Source: Candidatus Heimdallarchaeota archaeon
Lineage (GTDB): Archaea; Asgardarchaeota; Heimdallarchaeia; JABLTI01
Assembly: GCA_023128635.1 (NCBI GenBank)
Contig: JAGMDP010000099.1
Coordinates: 1 to 12,194, forward strand
Reading direction: 5' to 3'
DNA: 12,194 bases
Position 1 is the stretch's first letter. Every line of letters starts with the position of its first letter. The notes under the pieces were generated by a model. It saw only the letters and a program-made list of their open reading frames with translations. It was not told the DNA's origin and made no database searches. The translations under genes and the position numbers were made by a program. Positions 5,715-12,194 of the stretch are shown one piece after another.

Positions 5715-6833
5715 ATGAAAGTTGATCCATTTCTTGTTGAACATTTTATGAATAAATACGAACACCATGTAGAGTTAAACCTCGCGGAAACATGTGTGAA
5801 TCCTTTCACTCTTGAGGAATTTCTGTCATTAATGGATAGAGAAGATTTCTTTGAAGAATTCAAGAAGAAGCAGTTAACCTATGGGTACATCGAAGGATCA
5901 CCTGAATTGAGAAAAGGAATTGCTAATCAATATAAAACAATGAAAGAAGATAATATCTTAGTTTGTGGAGGAGCCATTGGGGCTAATTTCATAACATTCT
6001 ACAGTTTAGTTGAACCAGGGGATAATGTTGTTTCTATTTTACCAACTTATCAGCAATTGTACAGTACTGCTCGTTCTTTCGGAGCTAATGTCAAGCTTCT
6101 GAAACTCAAATGGGAGGATCAATGGTTACCAGATTTACGAGAATTGATGAAGTTAGTTGATGATAAGACAAAACTAATCGTTATGAATAATCCTCACAAC
6201 CCAACTGGTAGTCTTATAGATGAATCTCTCTTGAAAAGAATCTGCCAAATAGCAGAAAACGCCGGGGCATATTTACTCTGTGACGAAACGTATCATGGAT
6301 TGTTTTATGAAGAGAAGGATAGAGTTCCATCTGCTGTTGACATTTATGATAAAGCTATTGCTACTGGTTCATTTTCAAAAGGAATATCATTAACCGGTCT
6401 TCGACTAGGATGGATTGCAGCAAGCAAACAAATCATCAAAGAATGTATGGATCATAGAGATTATACTACTATAAGTAATGGGATGATTGATGATGCTTTA
6501 GCAGCAATTGCTATGAAAAACCTTGACCGGATTTATGAGAGAAACATGAAATTACTCAGAACTAATCTTGAGATTCTCACAAATTGGATTGAAAATGAAC
6601 CACTAATAGATTGGATACCACCTAGTGCTGCAAGTGTTGGTTTTCTCAAGCAACATACTAAAATCTCCTCAGAAAAGCTATGTGTAAAACTCATAAATGA
6701 GAAAAATACTTTTCTGGTTCCAGGGGAATGTTTTGAAATGGAAGGCTACATTCGTATTGGTTTTGGAAACAAAACTGAAGTATTAAAAGAAGGTCTTGCA
6801 CGATTTAAGGAATTCTTGGAACAATTCCGTTAA
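5715..6833 (+). CDS. PLP-dependent aminotransferase, class I/II (fold type I)
   Basis: A 372-residue pyridoxal-phosphate enzyme, cytosolic, of normal length for class I/II aminotransferases. Key residues are all visible: YGYIEGSPELR near the N-terminus (57-66), the cofactor asparagine in NNPHNPTG (N162), the pyridine-nitrogen aspartate and the tyrosine in CDETYHG (D190, Y193), the Schiff-base lysine in SFSKGISLTGLRLGW (K222) and the substrate-carboxylate arginine in GYIRIGFG (R347). The N-terminus 'VDPFLVE..MN.YE..V..NLAETCV' recalls a subgroup annotated simply as aminotransferase in clostridia and methanogens and related to capreomycidine-synthase-like enzymes. The substrate cannot be read from sequence. 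The ATG has GGAG at 5701-5704, 10 nt upstream. It is probably in one operon with the unknown gene before it. Confidence 0.87.
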   Translation: MKVDPFLVEHFMNKYEHHVELNLAETCVNPFTLEEFLSLMDREDFFEEFKKKQLTYGYIEGSPELRKGIANQYKTMKEDNILVCGGAIGANFITFYSLVEPGDNVVSILPTYQQLYSTARSFGANVKLLKLKWEDQWLPDLRELMKLVDDKTKLIVMNNPHNPTGSLIDESLLKRICQIAENAGAYLLCDETYHGLFYEEKDRVPSAVDIYDKAIATGSFSKGISLTGLRLGWIAASKQIIKECMDHRDYTTISNGMIDDALAAIAMKNLDRIYERNMKLLRTNLEILTNWIENEPLIDWIPPSAASVGFLKQHTKISSEKLCVKLINEKNTFLVPGECFEMEGYIRIGFGNKTEVLKEGLARFKEFLEQFR

Positions 6834-6929
6834 AACTTCTGAATCTCATCAATTACTTGTATACCTTACTCAAGTGATGTATTTTTGTAGGAAAAAGAGG
6901 AGTTTATAATTGGTTCTAAAAACAATACC

Positions 6930-7268
6930 TTGAGCAGTGTTGGTGGATTTTTGAACCCCGAAGAAGAAGAATATCTAAGAAAAGGACACATCTATCGAAG
7001 AAAAGGAGATTTGTCTAGAGCATTTAGAAGCTATTGTCAGGCTGTCAAATTAAATCCAAAATCACCTATTATATGGAATAATATTGGCGCTATTTTTTAC
7101 ATAACTGGTTATCATTCATTAGCGATTTCCTGTACTAGAAAGGCACTCCTATTGGATCCAAAATACTGCAATGCAAAAACCAATCTTGAAATCCTAGAAG
7201 AATCAAGAGATCTTCTGAGTAAAACCATAAAAATAAAACCGAAGGTTATGCTTTCCCTTCTACAATAA
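6930..7268 (+). CDS. Small TPR-repeat protein; true start uncertain (6909 or 6930)
   Basis: The protein carries two clear tetratricopeptide repeats: EEYLRKGHIYRRKGDLSRAF..Y..AVKLNP (about 14-43) and IWNNIGAIFYITGYHSLAI..TRKALLLDP (about 47-77). These are helix pairs that bind other proteins; no enzymatic domain is attached. It is soluble and probably cytosolic. The frame is open back to 6891 without ATG or GTG. TTG at 6930 is the first standard start, but its SD is 27 nt away. The strong SD GAGGAG (6897-6902) sits 6 nt before an in-frame ATT at 6909, and 7 nt before an out-of-frame TTG at 6910. Either ATT is used (adding MGSKNTL), or the A5 run at 6918-6922 hides a one-base change. A hairpin and T6 follow the gene. 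Confidence 0.72.
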   Translation: MSSVGGFLNPEEEEYLRKGHIYRRKGDLSRAFRSYCQAVKLNPKSPIIWNNIGAIFYITGYHSLAISCTRKALLLDPKYCNAKTNLEILEESRDLLSKTIKIKPKVMLSLLQ

Positions 7269-7286
7269 TTGCTAAGTGCATTTTAT

Positions 7287-7324
7287 CACAGAAAATCGTT
7301 TTTCTGTGCAAAATTGTCTTTTTT
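7287..7324 (+). terminator. Hairpin plus T6 after the TPR gene
   Basis: CACAGAAAA (7287-7295) pairs perfectly with TTTTCTGTG (7300-7308) over a 4-nt loop, followed within 10 nt by T6 at 7319-7324. It begins 18 nt after the TPR stop codon. Confidence 0.7.
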
Positions 7325-7473
7325 GAATTTTAAAAATAAGCAATTCTGAAATCTTAAAAAAAATCTTAAGGAAAAAGGCTGATTTCCAAGACTAATAGAA
7401 GTTTTATTTTAAATTCCTCACTTAACATCAACAATAGTTGCAATTGGTGTACGTGTTGAAGTTTGACAGTAAT

Positions 7474-8550
7474 ATGAAGAAATTTGGTTTCTTATTTTTG
7501 GGAGTAATAATTCTTTCAAGTTTTTCAATAAGCAATACATATATTGAGTCTGCACAAGAAGATCCAATATTGGATGTTTCTGCAAAATCTCTTTCAGATA
7601 TGAAGATCTTGGCAGTTATCGCAAACGGTTTTGGTGATTCCTATTTCTGGATTAAGGATCAGTTAGAATCTTGGGGTTGCAATGTTACAACTGCTGGTTT
7701 AACTGCAGTATGTGCTTCTTGTCCAAATAAACCTTCAAGACCAGTAACAGCAGATATTGTGATAGCTGATGTTACCTCTGAAATTCTTTCTCAGTTTGAT
7801 GCTGTTTATGTTCCTGCAGGACCTCATTGGGTTATTTTAGAGACAAATATAATGACTCACAATTTACTTGCTTCTGCTTATGAAGCTGGTTTGGTTGTGT
7901 CGGCTGTTTGTATTGGTAATGTTGCTCTAGCGCAAGTGAGCAGCATTGTTAACGGTGTTAAGGTTGCATACTATTCGCAAACAGCTACTGATATGATGGA
8001 TGCAGGGGCAATTATTGTCTATGGTAGTGGTGTTGTTTCAGATAAAAGAGTAGTAACTGCTGGATCAGGAACCTATCAATCTACACATCAAGCAATCTAT
8101 CCGTTTTGTGTAGCCATTGCAAAAAATGTCCTAGGCTTATCTGCTGTATCCCAAACAACTGTTTCATCAATAAAAGGAGAAACAAATACTACTTATACTA
8201 TATCCGTTGAGATAGTCAATTTGAATGATATTTTTTATGGAAACACTACAATGGATATTCACATCATTAATGCGAATGTATATCTTGAAGGTTCTATTTC
8301 AGATCCAACTTACGTTTATCTATCTGATGCAGATGAAGATAACATCTATACAGGTAATTTTACCGGAACAGAGAAAGGCACATATACAGTAGAAATCGAG
8401 ATAAGAAGTTCGGGCTGGGGATTAGAAGTAATTAGAGATGCTGTTGGATTCAAAATGAAAGCTCTCGCTGGATTCGAAATTTGGCTTGTACCAATAATAT
8501 TCTCCGCTACAGTTTTCACAATAAAATATAAGAAAAAAATGAGGAAATAA
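7474..8550 (+). CDS. Secreted, membrane-anchored DJ-1/PfpI-like protein
   Basis: Starting at ATG 7474 (358 residues) the protein opens with MKK and a hydrophobic stretch FGFLFLGVIILSSFSI, a signal peptide. An in-frame TTG at 7438 would add 12 residues before it and is less likely. Residues about 40-222 form a DJ-1/PfpI (class I glutamine amidotransferase-like) domain: MKILAVIANGFGDSYF, VYVPAGPH, then the nucleophile elbow SAVCIGNVALA with Cys at residue 146, then VVTAGSGTYQSTHQAI. The residue after the Cys is Ile, not the His of PfpI-type proteases, so hydrolase activity is uncertain. Residues about 230-325 look like an Ig-like beta domain, and AGFEIWLVPIIFSATVFTI plus a basic tail is a C-terminal membrane anchor. 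It should therefore face outside the cell. The usual relatives are cytosolic stress proteins or proteases. A promoter-like TTTTATTTTAAAT lies at 7402-7414. Confidence 0.8.
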   Translation: MKKFGFLFLGVIILSSFSISNTYIESAQEDPILDVSAKSLSDMKILAVIANGFGDSYFWIKDQLESWGCNVTTAGLTAVCASCPNKPSRPVTADIVIADVTSEILSQFDAVYVPAGPHWVILETNIMTHNLLASAYEAGLVVSAVCIGNVALAQVSSIVNGVKVAYYSQTATDMMDAGAIIVYGSGVVSDKRVVTAGSGTYQSTHQAIYPFCVAIAKNVLGLSAVSQTTVSSIKGETNTTYTISVEIVNLNDIFYGNTTMDIHIINANVYLEGSISDPTYVYLSDADEDNIYTGNFTGTEKGTYTVEIEIRSSGWGLEVIRDAVGFKMKALAGFEIWLVPIIFSATVFTIKYKKKMRK

Positions 8551-8570
8551 TTCCTCTTCTCTTATTTTTT
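8541..8570 (+). terminator. Short hairpin over the DJ-1 gene stop codon, then T6
   Basis: GAGGAA (8541-8546) and TTCCTC (8551-8556) form a perfect 6-bp stem whose loop is ATAA, so the hairpin contains the stop codon. T6 at 8565-8570 follows. The converging gene stops at 8562, so the signal overlaps its last codons. Confidence 0.4.
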
Positions 8571-9764
8571 GATACTCTTATCAAGCGCTTTGGTAATCCT
8601 CTTGAGAGCATCTTCCAAAATAGATTGAGGACAAGCAATATTGAATCTTTGGAATCCTTTCCCTGATTCACCAAACATACCCCCATCATCTAAACAAACT
8701 TTACCATCTTCTTTGATGCATTTATCCAATTCTTTAGGATCAATTCCTAATTTTCGGAAATCAACCCAAGGTAAGTAGGTTCCTTCGAGATTAAAGACTT
8801 CAATGTCTGGATTGTAATCAGCAAAATACGATTTCAAGGATTCAAAATTCTGCCAGAGATACTTTAGTAACTCATCCAACCATTCTTCACAATCATTGTA
8901 TACAGCTTCGGTTGCTACTGCTCCGATAATTCCTGGTCCCCGAATGGAAAGTGTACCACATTTTGCGACAAATTCATCGCTTAGTATTTTATTTGGCATA
9001 ATGACATTGCTTGATTTTAAACCAGCAATATTGAAAGTTTTTGAAGGTGCGACACAAGTAATTGATTTTTGAGCAAACTCCTTAGAAATAGTAGCATAAG
9101 GAATGTGTTTGTGCCCGGTAAAAACTAAATCACAATGGATTTCATCTGAAACAACAAGTACATTGTTCTCATTACAGATTTTACCCAATTTAGTTAGTTC
9201 TTTTTTAGTCCACACCCTACATACTGGGTTATGTGGTGAGCATAGAATGAGAAGCTTCGTTCTTGGTTCTTTGCATTTTTTCTCGAGATCCTCAAAATCC
9301 ATTTCATATCGATTATTTTTGATAACTAATTGATTGTTTACTACATTTCTACCATTACTTTTTATCTGGCTAGCAAATGGATAATAAACAGGTTCTTGAA
9401 TGATTATATTGTCTCCTGGATGACTAAAATACTGGATGATGAAATTAATAGCCGGAACAACGCCTGGTGCAAACTTTATCCAATCTTTCTCAAGTCTCCA
9501 ACCATGTCTACGTTTAAACCAGTTAATTATCGCTTCGTAATATGAATCGGGAGTGACTGTGTACCCAAAAATTCCGTGATCAACTCTTTTCCTTAATGCA
9601 TCTAGTAGCTCATCTGGTGCTCGAAAATCCATATCAGCTACCCACAAAGGGAGTAAATCTTCATATTTGAAGTACTTCTTCATGAATTCATTATCCCATT
9701 TTACTGAACTAGTTTTGGTTCTATCAATTATTTCATCAAAATTCCATTTGCTTTTCTCAGTCAT
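8562..9764 (-). CDS. MalY/PatB-type PLP-dependent C-S lyase or aminotransferase
   Basis: A 400-residue fold-type I PLP enzyme of the MalY/PatB group, normally cystathionine beta-lyases that cleave C-S bonds, some acting as aminotransferases. Group hallmarks are strong: N-terminal NFDEIIDR and SVKWD, PLWVADMDF (39-47), GIFGYT (64-69), the cofactor asparagine in SPHNP (N179), SDEIHCDLVF (D207, H210), the Schiff-base lysine in APSKTFNIAGL (K242), GTYLPWVDFR (328-337) and GKGFQRFNIACPQ with the carboxylate arginine R373. One oddity: the usual NPVGRVW reads NPVCRVW, with Cys182 in place of Gly. The gene stands alone between converging and diverging neighbours, so the pathway (methionine/cysteine interconversion or amino-acid breakdown) rests on family knowledge only. 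A TATA-like box 15-30 nt before the ATG and a weak SD suggest a short leader or none. Confidence 0.9.
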   Translation of the reverse strand: MTEKSKWNFDEIIDRTKTSSVKWDNEFMKKYFKYEDLLPLWVADMDFRAPDELLDALRKRVDHGIFGYTVTPDSYYEAIINWFKRRHGWRLEKDWIKFAPGVVPAINFIIQYFSHPGDNIIIQEPVYYPFASQIKSNGRNVVNNQLVIKNNRYEMDFEDLEKKCKEPRTKLLILCSPHNPVCRVWTKKELTKLGKICNENNVLVVSDEIHCDLVFTGHKHIPYATISKEFAQKSITCVAPSKTFNIAGLKSSNVIMPNKILSDEFVAKCGTLSIRGPGIIGAVATEAVYNDCEEWLDELLKYLWQNFESLKSYFADYNPDIEVFNLEGTYLPWVDFRKLGIDPKELDKCIKEDGKVCLDDGGMFGESGKGFQRFNIACPQSILEDALKRITKALDKSIKK

Positions 9765-9778
9765 TTAGAGCACCATTG

Positions 9779-9796
9779 GTTATACAATAAATACAT
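9779..9796 (-). promoter_or_regulatory. TATA-like region for the MalY-type gene
   Basis: On the minus strand TGTATTTATTGTATAACC holds two overlapping TATA-like cores 15-30 nt before the ATG at 9764. The farther one would give a leaderless transcript. Confidence 0.35.
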
Positions 9797-9926
9797 CTAC
9801 CAGTCAATTCTATAACTGTATTAAATTTTAACTTTACTGGGAAGAATAATATCAGCAACAACATGTATATTAAATAGCATTAAAAGTTTTTATTCTAAGT
9901 AAATAGTTCTAGGTGGGTGTTATATT

Positions 9927-10787
9927 TTGCGTGTTACTATTACTAACCTCTATAATGATGTAGTTCCTCAAGATTCTGAATTTATTGCAAACCATGGGCA
10001 ATCGTTTCTCATCGAGTTTGATGAAAAAAAAGTACTATATGATGCAGGAATGAATGGGGAAAAATTGCTTCACAACATGAAACTATTAAAAATCGATCCT
10101 AATAGTATAGATGTCCTGGTCCTTTCACACGGACATTTAGATCACACAGGGGGATTAAAAGCTCTATTAGAAAAGAGAACTGCCAAGGAACCTTTAGAAA
10201 TTATAGGACACCCCGCTGTTTTTGAACCAAAAGGAATGCATGATGCTAAGAAGGTTCCAGAAGAAATCATTGAATTCTACCTTCCGCCAATTGAAGGTGA
10301 ATTAAGAAAAAAGATGTCTCTAAATCTCACAACTAAGCCAATTGCAATAAACCCATATTTGTCAACTGTAGGTGAAGTGAATCAGCGTCCGCACAAAGAT
10401 GGAGTGGAGAAAAGAACACGCCATTATGTTAATGGTAACTGGGAGCATGATAAATTATTGGATGACTTATCTCTTGTGCTTAAAACCAATGATGGCTTGG
10501 TTCTTATTTGTGGATGCTGTCATGCAGGTCTTCTAAATACACTTGAGCAAGTAACTCGAAACCATATGGAGAATATTATAGCGATTATTGGTGGAACACA
10601 CATGTTTCTCTTCTCAGAAGAAGAAGTTGATTTTGTTGCAGGACAAATCATGAACAAATATAGTTCACCCAAGCTTTACTTCAATCATTGTTCAGGACAA
10701 AACACTATAGATTGTCTGAGATCTCAAATTAAAAGTGACATAATAAAATCCTGTCTTGTTGGAACTAAGTTATCGTATGATTGCTAA
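9927..10787 (+). CDS. Metallo-beta-lactamase-fold protein, COG1237-like
   Basis: A 286-residue metallo-hydrolase of the metallo-beta-lactamase fold, probably binding two metals in the cytosol. The signature LSHGHLDHTGG gives H68, H70, D72 and H73. Further ligand candidates are H199 in GCCHAG, H225 in GGTHM and H254 in FNHCSG. The opening VTITNLYND, the phrase FLIEFDEKKVLYDAG and the DLSLVLKTNDGLVLICGCCHAG block fit COG1237, often annotated as a dihydropterin-ribofuranosylaminobenzene-phosphate synthase of methanopterin synthesis (MJ0301-like). That function is established for few members, and no other pterin gene is nearby, so I keep the generic call. The start is TTG at 9927 with AGGTGGG (9911-9917) 9 nt upstream. 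The HD gene follows after 37 bases, probably in the same operon. Confidence 0.85.
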   Translation: MRVTITNLYNDVVPQDSEFIANHGQSFLIEFDEKKVLYDAGMNGEKLLHNMKLLKIDPNSIDVLVLSHGHLDHTGGLKALLEKRTAKEPLEIIGHPAVFEPKGMHDAKKVPEEIIEFYLPPIEGELRKKMSLNLTTKPIAINPYLSTVGEVNQRPHKDGVEKRTRHYVNGNWEHDKLLDDLSLVLKTNDGLVLICGCCHAGLLNTLEQVTRNHMENIIAIIGGTHMFLFSEEEVDFVAGQIMNKYSSPKLYFNHCSGQNTIDCLRSQIKSDIIKSCLVGTKLSYDC

Positions 10788-10824
10788 ATCATGAAGTCAT
10801 GAACAAGAATTTGGAGAGTAAAAA

Positions 10825-11388
10825 ATGTTTGAAAATAGTAAATCATTAAAAGAATATCAAAATAGATTTCCAACTTGGAGACTTAATATCATTCTAACTA
10901 TAATTCAGAAAAAAGTGGAAAAATCTGCTGTAGAAAAACGTGAAATACCTCTAGTCTGGAGTTTAATGCATATGTATTCAACAATGCAGATTGCTAAACT
11001 TCTTGCTTTAAAAAGAGGAATTAATCCTGAATTAGCAGGTCTTACTTGTGCGTTTCATGATATTCATACATTATTAACGGGTTCTACTAAAAATCATGGA
11101 GTAAATGCTGCAAAGCATATACAAGAAATCGTTATGGAGTACAATCAAAATTCTCACGGAGAATTACCAGAGATTACTAAAGAAGAAGTTGAGAAGATCA
11201 TAAATGCTATTGCAGTTCATAGCGATAAAAACACAGTTGTAAATGATCCCCTGACTGAATTACTAAAAGATGTTGATAGTTTAGATAGTTATCTTCATGG
11301 TTTGATCCAAAATAAACAGTCCGGAAGAATCCCCCGAGGAAATAAAGTTCTAAAAGAATTCAACATTGATTTTCTCATAGAGGAATAG
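10825..11388 (+). CDS. HD-domain protein (putative metal-dependent phosphohydrolase)
   Basis: A 187-residue single-domain HD protein. The metal motif is visible: His in SLMHMYSTMQ (H49), the name-giving pair in CAFHDIHTLL (H78, D79), His in TKNHGVNAAKHI (H91, H98), a later AVHSD (H132), and the closing DVDSLDSYL with the conserved Asp (149-154). HD proteins of this size usually remove phosphate from nucleotides or other phosphorylated molecules, or cut phosphodiesters; the substrate is not evident. No regulatory or synthetase domain is attached. The ATG has GGAGAG (10813-10818) 6 nt upstream. It directly follows the MBL-fold gene, so the two hydrolases may act in one pathway, which is inference. 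A further His at 81 (HDIH) could bind metal as well. Confidence 0.8.
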   Translation: MFENSKSLKEYQNRFPTWRLNIILTIIQKKVEKSAVEKREIPLVWSLMHMYSTMQIAKLLALKRGINPELAGLTCAFHDIHTLLTGSTKNHGVNAAKHIQEIVMEYNQNSHGELPEITKEEVEKIINAIAVHSDKNTVVNDPLTELLKDVDSLDSYLHGLIQNKQSGRIPRGNKVLKEFNIDFLIEE

Positions 11389-11478
11389 AGAAATTTACCT
11401 TTTAAGTAACTGTTAATTATAATATCAATCACAATCCAATTAAAATCAAACGAGCCATTTTACTTGGAGACACATTCC

Positions 11479-12194
11479 TTGAATGAAAAAAGGATATTGC
11501 AGTGCTTTATCATTTTAAGCTTACTAAGTGTTCCGTTATTTCTTGAGTTAAGCAAAGAAAGCCATTCATATCCTTCTGCATATCCAAGTGGTGGATTTCA
11601 CGATATCTTAATTTGGGAAGCTCTAAATTTATTGGGTTCTGATAGTACTAATATCTCACATCCATTCAATCAACTCCGAAGCGAGATTCTAGCGTTACCA
11701 ACTGAGTATAGAGACGCTCTAGATATGGCACAAGAAGATTATGATTCTAATCTATATATAAAGAGGGAACACTACTGGAATCCCGAATCTTTTACTGGGT
11801 TATATGGAAACATTGGGGCTCCTTATCATGCTCAAGAATACTTCGACAAGGCAGTGAATTGTTACCTTGGTACCAATGGATTCATTCTAAACAAAACTCG
11901 TGCTTATTATTACTTAGGTTATGCAATCCATCTTCTACAAGATGTAACTGTTCCCCATCACGCAAGCAATGATCCTTTTGGATATCATATCGATTATGAG
12001 TCTTTCTGCAATATACAATGGGTTTATGGAAACATTCCAAAACCAACAAACGGAACTTATTCTCCTCCAAGGGTTTGGGAAGGAAATATTAATGCTAAAG
12101 CTTGGATTCATCAAGCAGCACTATTTGCTCATCCTTATCACTCTATCATAGAAAGTACAGGTTATGATTATCAGTTGTGGTTAGATATTGCTTC
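11479..12194 (+). CDS. Secreted zinc-dependent phospholipase C, 3' end beyond window
   Basis: An uninterrupted frame runs from TTG 11479 to the window edge (238 codons), with GGAGA (11466-11470) 8 nt upstream. An ATG at 11484 is out of frame. The N-terminus MNEKRILQ..IILSLLSVPLFL is a signal peptide. The body aligns with Bacillus cereus-type phospholipase C (PF00882): YYYLGYAIHLLQDVTVPHHA matches FYLGLSLHYLGDVNQPMHA, GYHIDYESF matches GFHSKYENF, and AWIHQAALFA matches EWIHGAAVVA. Eight of the nine zinc ligands have counterparts: H41, D87, H98, H151, D155, H161, H170 and E174. The ninth, the mature N-terminal Trp, is not seen. Known relatives cut the phosphate-headgroup bond of phospholipids outside the cell. 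The final ~40-60 residues and any C-terminal anchor are missing. It probably has its own promoter (ATTATAAT near 11416-11423). Confidence 0.85.
   Translation, partial: MNEKRILQCFIILSLLSVPLFLELSKESHSYPSAYPSGGFHDILIWEALNLLGSDSTNISHPFNQLRSEILALPTEYRDALDMAQEDYDSNLYIKREHYWNPESFTGLYGNIGAPYHAQEYFDKAVNCYLGTNGFILNKTRAYYYLGYAIHLLQDVTVPHHASNDPFGYHIDYESFCNIQWVYGNIPKPTNGTYSPPRVWEGNINAKAWIHQAALFAHPYHSIIESTGYDYQLWLDIA

Noticed and set aside
9103..9545. Two plus-strand open frames opposite the MalY-type gene.
   Set aside because: They lie entirely within a gene with all expected catalytic residues and have unlikely protein composition.
5715..9764. Could the two PLP enzymes (5715-6833 and 8562-9764) be a recent duplication?
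   Set aside because: They belong to different subgroups, differ in motifs around the lysine (SFSKGISLTG versus APSKTFNIAG) and in length, and lie on opposite strands with two unrelated genes between them.
11882..12151. Short open frames on both strands near the right edge.
   Set aside because: Both are shadows of the phospholipase C frame, which runs unbroken from 11479 to the window edge with conserved zinc ligands.

Overview
The window comes from an AT-rich prokaryotic genome, most likely an archaeon. Signs for this are TATA-like boxes about 25-50 nt upstream of several starts, T-rich 3' ends, frequent TTG starts with good Shine-Dalgarno (SD) sequences, a zinc-ribbon/2TM membrane protein, and a secreted protein held by a C-terminal membrane helix with a short basic tail. 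The overall flavour recalls Asgard (Heimdall/Loki-like) genomes, but that is an impression and not a proof. No rRNA, tRNA, CRISPR array, transposase or integrase was found.

Layout. 1-1076 (+): the 3' end of an NTF2/lumazine-binding-like gene, then a TatD-family metal hydrolase, closed by a hairpin plus T-tract. 1171-1515 (+): a small orphan protein, converging on a HAD phosphatase (1530-2222, -). 2373-2762 (+): a small two-helix membrane protein with a charged tail. 2899-4174 (-): two membrane-protein genes in a likely operon, a tandem 2TM/zinc-ribbon protein followed by a PF13796-like 'sensor domain' protein. 4250-4804 (-): a flavodoxin. 4805-5105: the longest gene-free stretch, holding divergent control signals and several inverted repeats. 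5106-6833 (+): a conserved protein of unknown function, then a class I/II aminotransferase. 6909/6930-7268 (+): a small TPR protein with an unclear start. 7474-8550 (+): a secreted, membrane-anchored DJ-1/PfpI-like protein. 8562-9764 (-): a MalY/PatB-type C-S lyase or aminotransferase. 9927-11388 (+): a COG1237-type metallo-beta-lactamase-fold protein and an HD-domain protein. 11479-end (+): a secreted zinc-dependent phospholipase C, cut by the window edge.

Most of this is housekeeping or accessory metabolism rather than one coherent system. The likely operons are NTF2-TatD, zinc-ribbon-sensor, unknown-aminotransferase and MBL-HD. The most interesting parts are the phospholipase C with almost the full tri-zinc ligand set, the cell-surface DJ-1-like protein, the duplicated 2TM/zinc-ribbon plus sensor membrane pair, the structured intergenic region around 4936-5045, and the start of the TPR gene. 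No clearly new multi-gene system could be shown from sequence alone.
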